Of a DNA stretch of 64,000 nt, positions 8,631-17,319 are shown piece by piece. A program made the position numbers and the translations under genes. Position 1 is the first letter of the stretch. Each line of letters opens with the position of its first letter. The stretch comes from Arcicella aquatica (GTDB lineage Bacteria > Bacteroidota > Bacteroidia > Cytophagales > Spirosomataceae), in assembly GCF_034928825.1 (NCBI RefSeq), contig NZ_JAYFUL010000001.1, positions 124,001 to 188,000 of the forward strand, read 5' to 3'. Below the pieces are notes generated by a model. The model was not told the origin of the DNA. It saw only the letters and a program-made list of their open reading frames with translations, and did no database searches.

Positions 8631-9326
8631 TTAGTCTTCCAAGGTAAACATATACCCAACACCTTTAAGGGTTTTGATATAATGCTCAGGAATCTTTTCT
8701 CTCAATTTTCTAATATGAACATCCACTGTTCTTTCTACCACGTACACATCTGCCCCCCATACTTTTTCTAATAATTCGTCGCGGTTAAACACTTTATTAG
8801 GATGTTTGGCCAAGAATGAAAGTAATTCAAATTCTTTTTTAGGCATTACCAAAGGGCTTCCATCATTCAATACACTATAGTTTGTACGATTTATCACCAG
8901 TTGGCCTATTTCAATTTTCTCATCATTTTCAATCTGCTGTGCATCACGCCTAAACATCGCTTTTATCCTACTTACCAAAGCCCTAGGTTTAATTGGCTTC
9001 ACGATGTAATCGTCTGCTCCTACATCAAAAGCGGCTACTTCAGTGTACTCTTCAGCACGCGCCGTAAGAAATAAGATATAAACCTCTTTAAACTCTGGAA
9101 TAAGACGAAGCTGTCTTGCCGTTTCGATACCATCCTGACGTGGCATCATAACATCCAGTAAAATCAAATCTGGTTTGAAAAATTTTGCTACTTCTAAAGC
9201 TTGAATGCCATCCAAAGCTGATTGAATTTCAAAACCTTCTTTTTGAAGATTATATTCTAACAACTCAATGATGTCTGGATCGTCATCAACCAGTAAAATT
9301 TTGGGAATAGGTAATGCGTTTGCCAT
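8631..9326 (-). CDS. OmpR/PhoB-type response regulator
   Basis: This 231-residue DNA-binding response regulator has a receiver domain (residues about 8-125) with the acidic cluster DDD at 14-16, the phospho-acceptor D58 in LLDVMMP, and the Thr/Lys pair in LTAR and VKPIKP. The C-terminal winged helix (about 135-230) ends RTVDVHIRKLREKIPEHYIKTL-type, diagnostic of OmpR/PhoB. No histidine kinase is adjacent, so the partner is encoded elsewhere. A minus-strand TAatTTTG element (9402-9409) lies 76 bp upstream of the start. Which genes it controls cannot be read here. Confidence 0.95.
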   Translation of the reverse strand: MANALPIPKILLVDDDPDIIELLEYNLQKEGFEIQSALDGIQALEVAKFFKPDLILLDVMMPRQDGIETARQLRLIPEFKEVYILFLTARAEEYTEVAAFDVGADDYIVKPIKPRALVSRIKAMFRRDAQQIENDEKIEIGQLVINRTNYSVLNDGSPLVMPKKEFELLSFLAKHPNKVFNRDELLEKVWGADVYVVERTVDVHIRKLREKIPEHYIKTLKGVGYMFTLED

Positions 9327-9401
9327 ATTTTCGTTTGCAGCAATCCATAATTTTCATTAAGAAAACCCTAATTAAATACTTCTTCTGCTCAATTGTTAAT
9401 G

Positions 9402-9409
9402 CAAAATTA
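9402..9409 (-). promoter_or_regulatory. -7 element (TAnnTTTG) of the PhoB-type regulator
   Basis: Minus-strand TAATTTTG fits TAnnTTTG. It is correctly oriented and about 76 bp upstream of the start at 9326. No TTG was found at the ideal 19-bp spacing. Confidence 0.4.
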
Positions 9410-9555
9410 ATAAGCTCAATATTACGAAATTGTTAAATCTAAATCATTGAATCTTTACAGAATCTATGAAAGAAAACATAATGAGGTATTTAAGCAAATT
9501 ATCATTGGGTATTCCATGAAAATGAAAACGAATATTTGGAATCATCGGTTATTTA

Positions 9556-10407
9556 TCATTTTTTTTCAATGTCAATTTTAATCATTTCTCCTTGCTCATT
9601 TGTTACCAACAGCGTATTATTTGTTAAAAAAGTAATCGCTTCTGATTGCTGAAAAGCCAAAAGGTAGCATTTTTGTGGATGTTTGAAGTCTATTATATGA
9701 TTTTTGATTTTGAAAAATACTACCTTCCCATAGGTTATAAGTGCGAATGTTTTTTCGTCAGGACTTATCGCTGCGCCAGTCACCATCGCATTAATCAATA
9801 CTTGTCCTTTGGGTAGTAGTGCATAATTCCCTGCCTTGGTCGGAACGGCATACATTTTCACAAAATCATTGCCTCGGTTTTTTGAAAATAAATATAAGCT
9901 ATCGCTATGTACAAAAAACGCTTCGCAATCAAAATTCTTATCTGCTTTATCTGGCGGAAAACGCTCTTGGTCAGCATAATGAAAAGAGATGGCTTCTGTA
10001 TGGGTAGGATTGTTTTCGTTTACTTTATAAATCGTTAGATTCCTTCTGGTATTACTATTATTACCGATGTCTCCGATATATAAATTCCCATTTTTATCTC
10101 TGGTGATTTCTTCCCAATCTTCATTTTCAATATTATTAAAGTGAATTGTGGATAATAGCTTCCCATGCATATCTACTTCATATATTTCAGGTTTGCCTCC
10201 GCTGTCGTTATGCGTCCAGAAGGTTGTGTCTTTTGCACTTTTTATAATGCCCGAGCTTTCATTTACTTCGGGGGCTAATTTCCCGATGGATGTTATTTTA
10301 TAGAAATTACCTCCTTTCGAAAAATCACTTTTACTGCTCTCTTTATGACAGCTACACAATAGCAATTGAAGATTGAACAACCATAAAACAATTTTTGAAT
10401 GGAACAT
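9556..10407 (-). CDS. predicted lipoprotein with beta-propeller-like repeats
   Basis: This 283-residue protein has a signal peptide and a lipobox (LLLCSC, Cys near residue 20). The mature part reads like a beta-propeller: NESSGIIKSAKDTTFWTHNDSGG, then EDWEEITRDKNGNLYIGDIGNN and FDCEAFFVHSDSLYLFSKNRG. These blades resemble phytase-esterase/SdiA-regulated-type proteins that carry acidic metal-binding loops. I am not sure of the family, and no enzymatic activity can be claimed. It is transcribed alone on the minus strand, upstream of the regulator gene. Confidence 0.75.
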   Translation of the reverse strand: MFHSKIVLWLFNLQLLLCSCHKESSKSDFSKGGNFYKITSIGKLAPEVNESSGIIKSAKDTTFWTHNDSGGKPEIYEVDMHGKLLSTIHFNNIENEDWEEITRDKNGNLYIGDIGNNSNTRRNLTIYKVNENNPTHTEAISFHYADQERFPPDKADKNFDCEAFFVHSDSLYLFSKNRGNDFVKMYAVPTKAGNYALLPKGQVLINAMVTGAAISPDEKTFALITYGKVVFFKIKNHIIDFKHPQKCYLLAFQQSEAITFLTNNTLLVTNEQGEMIKIDIEKK

Positions 10408-10605
10408 AATAATGGGGGTTTCGATTAGTCCTGAATTAACGATTTTTTTATCAAAACAGAATCAAATCAGTACATTTATCGTTATCATTGCGTGAAATTT
10501 AATTAATCAGTGGTTAATTGTTTCTTTAATAAAGCAAAATAATATGGTTTTATTTTATGCTTTTACAAATATCAGGTTAGTTTGCTAATAAATATTTGAT
10601 AACCG

Positions 10606-11415
10606 ATGTCTCAAACGTTGCCGTATAGTTTTTTAGAGGCTCTTTGCCAAAAACATTCAAAACCCAATACTTTTCCATCTACTTCGACGGTAAAAGAATT
10701 GTTTACCGACATTTTGTTGGCAATGTTTCCAGAACAAACTCAACGCCATTTTGGCTGTGTTGACGAATTGCAAGAAGCCTTTGATCAAATTCAATTGAGG
10801 CTAACCCGTGTATTGCGGTCTATGCAGCAACATCTTGAAGAGGATGCCCGCACCTTGGCAGAGGCTTATATTCAAAAACTTCCAGCAATATACAATGTAT
10901 TATTAACAGATATACAAGCCATCATGATGGGCGACCCAGCCGCCCAAAGTGAATACGAAGTAATCAGGGCGTACCCAGGTTTTTATGCTATCTTCTTTTA
11001 TCGCCTTGCTCATGCTTTATTAGAGATGAACGTTCCTATTGTTCCTAGGGTGTTGACAGAATATGCCCACTCAAAAACGGGAATTGATATTCATCCTGGT
11101 GCAAACATAGATGAATATTTTATGATTGACCACGGTACTGGCGTAGTAATTGGCGAAACCACTACCATTGGTAAACACGTAAAACTATACCAAGGTGTTA
11201 CCCTTGGAGCATTGTCAGTTAGCAAAGAAATGGCTTCGCTAAAACGCCATCCTACGATTGAAGACCATGTAGTAATTTATGCTGGAGCCACAATTTTGGG
11301 TGGAGAAACCGTAGTAGGGGCAAATTCTATCATCGGAGGAAATGTTTGGCTTACGCGCAGCATTCCTTCATTCACAAAAATATATCACCAAGAGCAGGTA
11401 AAAATATTGCAGTAA
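10606..11415 (+). CDS. cysE: serine O-acetyltransferase
   Basis: This enzyme acetylates L-serine with acetyl-CoA, the first step of cysteine synthesis. The 269-residue protein has an N-terminal helical half (to about residue 145) and a C-terminal left-handed beta-helix of hexapeptide repeats. That helix contains GIDIHPGANI, the active-site stretch DHGTGVVIGETTTIG and HPTIEDHVVIYAGATILGG. The length and extended N-terminus fit the EpsC/SrpH type found in many Bacteroidota. It is followed after 9 bp by the cysteine synthase gene, so the two enzymes of the pathway form one operon ended by the hairpin at 12439-12471. Confidence 0.93.
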   Translation: MSQTLPYSFLEALCQKHSKPNTFPSTSTVKELFTDILLAMFPEQTQRHFGCVDELQEAFDQIQLRLTRVLRSMQQHLEEDARTLAEAYIQKLPAIYNVLLTDIQAIMMGDPAAQSEYEVIRAYPGFYAIFFYRLAHALLEMNVPIVPRVLTEYAHSKTGIDIHPGANIDEYFMIDHGTGVVIGETTTIGKHVKLYQGVTLGALSVSKEMASLKRHPTIEDHVVIYAGATILGGETVVGANSIIGGNVWLTRSIPSFTKIYHQEQVKILQ

Positions 11416-11424
11416 CATAATTGA

Positions 11425-12309
11425 ATGGCAACACTCTTAGACTTAGTTGGCAATACGCCAATTGTTGAATTAAACAGAATCAATCCGAATCCGAATGTTA
11501 AGATTTACGGAAAATTAGAAGGACATAACCCAGGGGGTTCGGTAAAAGACCGTGCTGCCTATGGAATGATTCGCGGAGCAGTAGAACGTGGCGAGATAAA
11601 ACCTGGCACAAAATTGATTGAAGCTACTTCTGGCAATACAGGTATTGCCCTAGCGATGATTGCTCGATTATACGACCTTGACATTGAATTGGTAATGCCT
11701 GAAAACTCTACCCGTGAAAGGGTATTAACGATGGAGGCTTTCGGGGCGACAGTTACGCTTACGCCTGCTAGCGTTGGTATTGAAGGCTCAAGAGATTATG
11801 CTGAAGCTAAAGTAAAAGAGGGTGGTTTTTTTATGTTAGACCAGTTTTCTAATCCTGATAATTACATGGCTCATTATCATTCTACTGGGCCAGAAATTTG
11901 GAAAGATACCAATCAGCAGATAACCCACTTTGTGAGTTCGATGGGAACAACTGGAACAATAATGGGTACTTCTAAATTTTTGAAAGAAGTAAACCCTGAT
12001 ATTCAGATAGTAGGCTGTCAACCGACTGAAGGAGCAAAAATTCCGGGGATTCGTCGTTGGGAAAAAGAATATCTTCCTAAGATTTTTGATGCGTCCAGGG
12101 TTGATAGAATTATGGATATTTCAGAAACAGAAGCACGTGCTATGGCCAATACGTTAGCGAAAGTAGAAGGCGTATTTGGTGGAATGAGTAGCGGTGGGGC
12201 TGCGTCAGCCGCTGTTAGGTTAGCACAGGAACTAGAATCGGGCGTTATCGTTTGTATCATCTGCGACCGTGGCGACCGTTATCTTTCAAGTGATTTATTC
12301 GGAAGCTAA
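11425..12309 (+). CDS. cysM: cysteine synthase (O-acetylserine sulfhydrylase)
   Basis: This PLP enzyme makes cysteine from O-acetylserine and sulfide or thiosulfate. The 294-residue protein has the PLP lysine at K41 in NPGGSVKDRAA, the substrate loop EATSGNTGIALAM, and a GTTGT phosphate-binding loop. The short length and the segment GIRRWEKEYLP favour the CysM (B) isozyme over CysK, which usually has over 300 residues. It forms an operon with cysE 9 bp upstream. Confidence 0.92.
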   Translation: MATLLDLVGNTPIVELNRINPNPNVKIYGKLEGHNPGGSVKDRAAYGMIRGAVERGEIKPGTKLIEATSGNTGIALAMIARLYDLDIELVMPENSTRERVLTMEAFGATVTLTPASVGIEGSRDYAEAKVKEGGFFMLDQFSNPDNYMAHYHSTGPEIWKDTNQQITHFVSSMGTTGTIMGTSKFLKEVNPDIQIVGCQPTEGAKIPGIRRWEKEYLPKIFDASRVDRIMDISETEARAMANTLAKVEGVFGGMSSGGAASAAVRLAQELESGVIVCIICDRGDRYLSSDLFGS

Positions 12310-12438
12310 TAAGACTCAGTAAGAGTTATGAATTGTGAGTTTTGAGTGTAAAAATAGCCCATACTTGTCGATGTAATTTCCACAATAATATTGTTTTTTG
12401 ATTGACTACTTAATAGAAAGATAGTTTTTTATGGACAT

Positions 12439-12471
12439 AAAAAAAGCCTTGCTTCACAGCAGGGCTTTTTT
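12439..12471 (+). terminator. terminator of the cysE-cysM operon
   Basis: AAAAAGCCTTGC pairs with GCAGGGCTTTTT (one G-T wobble) around TTCACA and runs into a T-tract. The rest of the 371-bp gap between cysM and the methyltransferase gene shows nothing else definite. Confidence 0.85.
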
Positions 12472-12680
12472 GTTTTATTTGTGATATGATATTAAAACGC
12501 CAGATGATATACTTTTGTTTCATGACTGAAAAATTATTAAACTATTTTTCAAAATAAAATTAAATATTTTCAAAGGGGTATTTAAAAGCCCTCCGTTCCA
12601 TAAAAAAGAGCAAGTCTCAACAAATTTTCGGAACTTTGTATTTATTACATAGTATCAAAATTTGAAAATCCAAGATTAGC

Positions 12681-13922
12681 ATGCGTCTTCATCGCCCATT
12701 AGTGATAGCAACCGTAAAGGCTCTGCAAGAAATATTTTTTGTTAAGAATCCTCGTCAAGCCGACCGAGTAATTGAACAGACATTGAAATCGAACAAGCAA
12801 TGGGGTAGCCGCGACCGTGCCTTTATTGCCGAAACTACTTATGAAATTGTCCGCTACTGGCGTTTAATACTTTTCTCGAACAATCTTTATGAAGATAAAC
12901 TAAAAGCCCCTTACTTCTGGCAAATTGTTGGCTCATGGTTATTAATCAAAAAACGTTTGTATCCCAATGCTGATAATGTTGAGTTTTTACCAAAATGGGA
13001 CGAATTTTCGCATATCCAAGCGGGCAAAATATTAGACCGCTTTGAAGAAGGTATGCTAATTCGCAAAATTCGTGAATCTGTTCCTGATTGGCTCGACCAA
13101 TTATGTGAAGAAGAAATAGGCGATGAAAAATGGTCAGAAGAAATCATGGCGATGAACGAACAAGCACCCGTAGTGCTAAGAGCCAACAGATTAAAGACTA
13201 ATCAAGATAAATTACAAGATTTACTGGATGCAATAGATATCGAAACCATCGTTCCAGAAGGTCTGCCAGATGCGTTGATATTAAAACAACGCCAGAGTAT
13301 TTTTAGAACTGATTATTTCAGAGAAGGATTCTTTGAGGTACAAGATGCAGGCTCGCAACTGATTGCCCCCTTCTTGGATGTACAGCCCGGCATGAGGGTA
13401 ATAGATGCCTGTGCTGGTGCGGGGGGGAAATCGCTTCACCTAGCGGCTTTGATGGAAAACAAAGGGAAGATTGTAGCGATGGACGTGGAGGAATACAAAC
13501 TCGTTGAATTAATGAAACGAGCCAAAAGAAATGGTGTGGATAATATAGAAGTAAAATTGATTGAGCCTAAAGTATTGAAAAAATACGAAGCCAGTGCCGA
13601 TAGATTATTGCTTGATGTGCCGTGTTCTGGCTTAGGAGTTATCCGTAGAAATCCTGATTCTAAATGGAAATTGACGCCAGAATTTATTGATAACCTCAGA
13701 GTAACGCAATGGAATATCCTTACTGAATATTCTGCGATGCTGAAAAAAGGCGGAAAAATGGTTTTTGCTACTTGCAGTCTTTTACCTTCTGAAAGCGAAA
13801 ATCACATTAGACGCTTTATGGCTGAGTTTGGTGACCAATGGGAGTTTTTAGGCGAACGCCGTACTTCTACTGCTAAAGAAGGTTATGATGGATTTTACAT
13901 GGCTTGCTTGCAGAAAAAATAG
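12681..13922 (+). CDS. RsmB/NOP2-type rRNA m5C methyltransferase
   Basis: This SAM-dependent RNA cytosine-C5 methyltransferase most likely acts on 16S rRNA. The 413-residue protein has an N-terminal NusB-like helical region (about residues 1-130) and a PUA-like linker. The Rossmann domain carries the SAM motif DACAGAGGKS near 243-251. The two catalytic cysteines are present: C315 in DVPCSG (motif IV) and C365 in FATCS (motif VI). It stands alone, with a strong terminator after it. Other RsmB/RsmF-like specificities remain possible, so no symbol is given. Confidence 0.9.
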   Translation: MRLHRPLVIATVKALQEIFFVKNPRQADRVIEQTLKSNKQWGSRDRAFIAETTYEIVRYWRLILFSNNLYEDKLKAPYFWQIVGSWLLIKKRLYPNADNVEFLPKWDEFSHIQAGKILDRFEEGMLIRKIRESVPDWLDQLCEEEIGDEKWSEEIMAMNEQAPVVLRANRLKTNQDKLQDLLDAIDIETIVPEGLPDALILKQRQSIFRTDYFREGFFEVQDAGSQLIAPFLDVQPGMRVIDACAGAGGKSLHLAALMENKGKIVAMDVEEYKLVELMKRAKRNGVDNIEVKLIEPKVLKKYEASADRLLLDVPCSGLGVIRRNPDSKWKLTPEFIDNLRVTQWNILTEYSAMLKKGGKMVFATCSLLPSESENHIRRFMAEFGDQWEFLGERRTSTAKEGYDGFYMACLQKK

Positions 13923-13932
13923 GATTTTGCAT

Positions 13933-13972
13933 AAAAAAACACTCAAAATGAATCATTGAGTGTTTTTTTTAT
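13933..13972 (+). terminator. terminator of the RNA methyltransferase gene
   Basis: AACACTCAA and TTGAGTGTT pair perfectly around AATGAATCA, extended by an A-run and T-run on the two sides. It is a classical intrinsic terminator 11 bp after the stop. Confidence 0.85.
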
Positions 13973-14070
13973 GTTCTTTTACTATATTTAGTATATCTAT
14001 TTACTTGTTTAGTAGTATCTAATAAAATTTCTGTAAAACTTATCAACAACTAACATCATTAAATTACACA

Positions 14071-15288
14071 ATGAAAAAATTAATCATTTTATTTTTAATC
14101 ACACTGATTGGGCAACACGTAGATGCACAGGTTGCTACTCGTTGGCGCGCAACTATTCAGACCGACGGTGGAGCATTACCTTTTGGCCTTGAGATTAAAC
14201 CTACTAAAAACAAAAAAAAGTTTGATGTTTATGTATTGAATGCCGCTGAAAGATTCAAGACAGATGAAGCTACCTTAGAAGGCGACTCGCTTATTATTCC
14301 AATTTCATTATTTGATGCTGAGATTATAGCGAAGAAAAGCGATAAAAATCTGGTAGGCTTTTATCGTAAAAACAAAGGGCGTAAGTCTTTTGCACAATCT
14401 CCATTCCAAGCTACTTTAGGTTATGCATTCAGATTCAGAACCAATAAAATGGCGATTCTTGGTAATACTACAGGTAAATGGTCTGTGAATTTTATCAATG
14501 CTGAAACTCAAAAAGCTAGTTATGCGGTGGGTACTTTCCAACAAAAAGGTACTACCGTAACAGGTTCATTCTTGACAACCACTGGCGATTACCGCTATAT
14601 GGATGGTAATATTGTTGGCGATAGTTTGTTCCTTTCTACTTTCGACGGCTCACATGCTTTCTTGCTAAAAGCTAAAGTTGAAGGTGACCAAATCACTGGT
14701 AAATTTTACGGCGGTATCAAAGGGTTCAGAAACTTTGAAGCGAAAAGAGATGACAACGCAAGTCTCCCCGATTTAAGTAAAATCACGTTATTGAAAGATG
14801 GCTACGATCGTTTTGATTTCTCATTCTTAAATGAAAAAGGTGAAAAAGTTTCTCTTTCAGACAATGCTTATAAAGGCAAAGTGGTAGTGGTACAAATTTT
14901 AGGCTCATGGTGCCCGAACTGTATGGACGAAACTAATTACCTAGTACCTTTTTATAATAAAAACAAAGCACGTGGTTTTGAAGTAATTGGTTTAGCTTAT
15001 GAGAAATCGACTGACTCAGAATTCTTTAAACAGAAAATGGCATTACTTCGCAAACGTTTCGGCATTGACTATCAGTTATTAAATGCTGGGCTAAACAATT
15101 CTGAAAGTGCTTCACAAAGTTTGCCATCGCTCAATCAAGTTATAGGTTTCCCTACAACCATCATATTGGATAAGAAAGGAGTTATTCGTTTAACTCACGC
15201 AGGTTTCTCTGGCCCAGGTACAGGTAAGTATTATACCGAATGGGTGAAGGAGTTTGAAAGTAAGATAGATGAGTTGATTAAGGAATAG
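14071..15288 (+). CDS. TlpA-like exported thioredoxin-fold protein
   Basis: This 405-residue exported protein starts with a signal peptide ending HVDAQ. The N-terminal two-thirds (about 20-245) is beta-rich, with repeated GxxxG-type strands, and has no catalytic motif I can see. The C-terminal third is a thioredoxin/TlpA domain with VVVVQILGSWCPNC, giving redox cysteines C281 and C284. A cis-proline region follows in VIGFPTTIILDKKG. Such proteins reduce or shuffle disulfides in the periplasm. Downstream lie several short inverted repeats. The target proteins are unknown. Confidence 0.88.
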   Translation: MKKLIILFLITLIGQHVDAQVATRWRATIQTDGGALPFGLEIKPTKNKKKFDVYVLNAAERFKTDEATLEGDSLIIPISLFDAEIIAKKSDKNLVGFYRKNKGRKSFAQSPFQATLGYAFRFRTNKMAILGNTTGKWSVNFINAETQKASYAVGTFQQKGTTVTGSFLTTTGDYRYMDGNIVGDSLFLSTFDGSHAFLLKAKVEGDQITGKFYGGIKGFRNFEAKRDDNASLPDLSKITLLKDGYDRFDFSFLNEKGEKVSLSDNAYKGKVVVVQILGSWCPNCMDETNYLVPFYNKNKARGFEVIGLAYEKSTDSEFFKQKMALLRKRFGIDYQLLNAGLNNSESASQSLPSLNQVIGFPTTIILDKKGVIRLTHAGFSGPGTGKYYTEWVKEFESKIDELIKE

Positions 15289-15316
15289 GAATAGGAATAA
15301 CTTTTCTATTCCTATT
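15288..15316 (+). terminator. hairpin immediately after the TlpA-like gene
   Basis: AATAGGAATA pairs with TATTCCTATT around ACTTTTC, starting at the stop codon. It lacks a long T-tract but probably defines the 3' end of the transcript. Confidence 0.45.
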
Positions 15317-15541
15317 AGTGGGTGACTTAAGTCCTACTCATTACCCACATCTTTTAAAAAGTTGAAATAGAAATGTTATTATTGATCAAATTAGCTTAAA
15401 TGTACATAAATAGTCTTTAAAACCAAGCGTTGAAGCCCTCATATCTAGCGAGGGACTTAAGTCCCTCGCTAGATATAAGTATCTGATTATTAATAATTTA
15501 TAAACTTATGAGTAATCAGTAGGACTTTAGTCACCGACTAA
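15315..15541. repeat. long inverted repeat pair flanking a palindrome
   Basis: The segment 15315-15348 (core GTGACTTAAGTCCTACT) recurs in inverted orientation at 15509-15541 with a few mismatches. Between them lies the 36-bp palindrome at 15441-15476. The whole 301-bp gap between the TlpA-like gene and nhaD is therefore built of nested inverted repeats and holds no open frame. Confidence 0.7.
15441..15476. repeat. 36-bp perfect palindrome with GGGACTTAAGTCCC core
   Basis: The two 18-base halves are exact reverse complements. The core AGGGACTTAAGTCCCT is shared with the palindrome at 55516-55567 and nearly with 52270-52309, and the outermost bases are TATC/GATA in all three. Confidence 0.85.
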
Positions 15542-15589
15542 AAGAAAATCATTTCTCCCCAACCCTTTTTAAAGTAGTATCTTTTGAAA

Positions 15590-16873
15590 TCAATGAACTA
15601 AAGCATAAATCAACAAATAAGCCCCTACCCCAGCAAAGTAACCTAACAATGCTGTAAAGCTAATTTTACGCATATACCAAAGAAAATCTATTTTCTCCAT
15701 CCCCATCACTGCTACACCAGCCGCCGAGCCAATAATCAATACACTTCCCCCTGTACCAGCACAATAAGCCATAAATTCCCAAATTTTTGAATCTGTCGGG
15801 AAAGCTGTTAAATCATACATACCCATTGATGCCGCCACTAATGGTACGTTATCAATCACAGCAGAAGCCAAACCAATCACTACTACAATAATATCTTGGT
15901 TTCCTATCGTCTTATCCATCCAAGTAGCCAATCCTGTCAGTAAGTGGGTAGATTCTAAAGCACTAATAGCGATTAAGATACCAAGGAAAAACAGAATACT
16001 CGAAGTATCTATTTTGCTCAAAGCATGTGCGACTGTAAAAGGCTTTCTCTCCTCCTCATCCTTACCCGAATGCAAGATTTCGGACACAATCCAAACAATG
16101 CTTAATCCCAGCAAAATACCCATATAAGGGGGCATGTGTGTAATAGTCTTGAAAATGGGCACACCTAATAAAACGCTGAATCCAGTAATAAGCATAATCC
16201 TTGAATGCTGTTTTTGATTGACAGCCTCATGGATTTGAGTCTCTTTTTCTTGAGCTTTTTTCACAGAGCCTTTCAGATGATAGCTCATATAAATCAATGG
16301 TATAAGGAGGGAAATCAAGCTTGGAATAAATAATACTTTAATGATATTCATAGTAGTAATTTGTCCACCAATCCAAAGCATCGTCGTTGTTACGTCTCCA
16401 ATGGGAGTCCAAGCTCCTCCAGCATTGGCTGCTATAATCACAATACCTGCAAAGAGCTTCCTAGCTTCTTCGTCTTTTATCAATTTCCTAATTACCGAAA
16501 CCATCACAATGGCAGAGGTAAGGTTATCTAATACCGAAGAAAGGAAAAAAGTAATGAAGGCTATCGTCCAAAGTAAAGTAACTTTATCACGGCTTGTAAT
16601 ACGGTCTGTAATTAATTTAAACCCTTGATGAGCGTCAATCAATTCTACGATAGTCATGGCTCCTAACAAAAAGAAAAGTATCTCTGATACTGCACCAAGA
16701 TGATGTGATAGTTCTTGTAAAACAGGCGTTTTCTCCGAAGAGAATATCATGTAGGTAGTCCAACACAATACTCCTGTAAGCAATGCCGTAGCAGTTTTAT
16801 TAATTTTGATAGGATGTTCTAAAGCGATGGCCAAATAGCCTATTACAAAAATAGAGATAATTAAAATATGCAT
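15590..16873 (-). CDS. nhaD: NhaD-type Na+/H+ antiporter
   Basis: This inner-membrane sodium/proton exchanger of the NhaD/ion-transporter superfamily has 427 residues and about 11-12 membrane helices. Conserved segments include SSVLDNLTSAIVMVSV, AANAGGAWTPIGDVTTTMLW and VIGLASAVIDNVPLVAA; the buried polar and acidic residues are typical of the family. The open frame continues upstream to 16954, but those 27 extra codons are partly translated from the 160-bp repeat at 16892-17051. The ATG at 16873 gives a normal hydrophobic N-terminus (MHILIISIFVIGYLAIAL), so I start there. The repeat ends 18 bp from this start, so it likely displaced or supplies the leader. Confidence 0.92.
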   Translation of the reverse strand: MHILIISIFVIGYLAIALEHPIKINKTATALLTGVLCWTTYMIFSSEKTPVLQELSHHLGAVSEILFFLLGAMTIVELIDAHQGFKLITDRITSRDKVTLLWTIAFITFFLSSVLDNLTSAIVMVSVIRKLIKDEEARKLFAGIVIIAANAGGAWTPIGDVTTTMLWIGGQITTMNIIKVLFIPSLISLLIPLIYMSYHLKGSVKKAQEKETQIHEAVNQKQHSRIMLITGFSVLLGVPIFKTITHMPPYMGILLGLSIVWIVSEILHSGKDEEERKPFTVAHALSKIDTSSILFFLGILIAISALESTHLLTGLATWMDKTIGNQDIIVVVIGLASAVIDNVPLVAASMGMYDLTAFPTDSKIWEFMAYCAGTGGSVLIIGSAAGVAVMGMEKIDFLWYMRKISFTALLGYFAGVGAYLLIYALVH

Positions 16874-16891
16874 TATGCGGTTTGTTATATT

Positions 16892-17051
16892 GAAGCTGTT
16901 TAAACTTTCCGTTTCTGAGGTGAAAGTATTGTATTTTTGAATTGATTTTTTCAAAATTTGGGAAGCATAGCATCGCTATGTTGAGTAAATTTTGGAACAA
17001 GCTATTCTAAAAGACTTAGTTTAACCCGAAAGAGAAAGTTTAAACAGCTTC
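16892..17051 (+). mobile_element. 160-bp MITE-like element, copy 1
   Basis: The element begins GAAGCTGTTTAAACTTTC and ends with the exact reverse complement of those 18 bases. It is the same length (160 bp) as the copies at 23558-23717 and 52522-52681 and differs from each by about six bases. It contains no transposase. Flanking triplets are ATT and TTT, so target duplication is unclear here. It sits in the 5' region of nhaD, 18 bp from the start codon. Confidence 0.85.
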
Positions 17052-17236
17052 TTTGGTAGTAAAGGTAGAATAAAATCCATTTTAATTTTAATCATTCACA
17101 ATTTTGAAAAGCCTTTATTAAAAATAAGGATACCCAAACAAGGGAAAAATACAAGATTTTCATTCACTATTTACAAAATGCCAGCAGAAATGCTCAATAA
17201 ATTCCTTTTTTTCTTTCGCATCCCATAATACTCTTC

Positions 17237-17244
17237 TAACTTTG
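17237..17244 (+). promoter_or_regulatory. -7 element of the aspartate aminotransferase gene
   Basis: TAACTTTG matches TAnnTTTG exactly, 75 bp before the ATG at 17320. The -33 position holds TTTC instead of TTTG. The rest of the gap between the repeat and the gene shows nothing else. Confidence 0.5.
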
Positions 17245-17319
17245 TGGGATTTAATTTTTTAGTAATGAAAGTTCTTCCATAAAGGCTTTCTGATTTCCAT
17301 AAATAAATTCTAGCAAAAA

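Noticed and set aside
10408..10605. Riboswitch before cysE-cysM
   Set aside because: No SAM or other known riboswitch motif or terminator pair could be recognised; the region is just AT-rich.
16874..16954. N-terminal extension of the NhaD frame
   Set aside because: Most of these 27 codons lie inside the mobile repeat; the hydrophobic start at 16873 fits the family.
16800..17000. Minus-strand small ORF (MFQNLLN...) in the MITE, also at 23484-23666
   Set aside because: It is the same repeat sequence read twice. Copy 3 has a stop codon in this frame and the starts are TTG, so it is not under protein selection.
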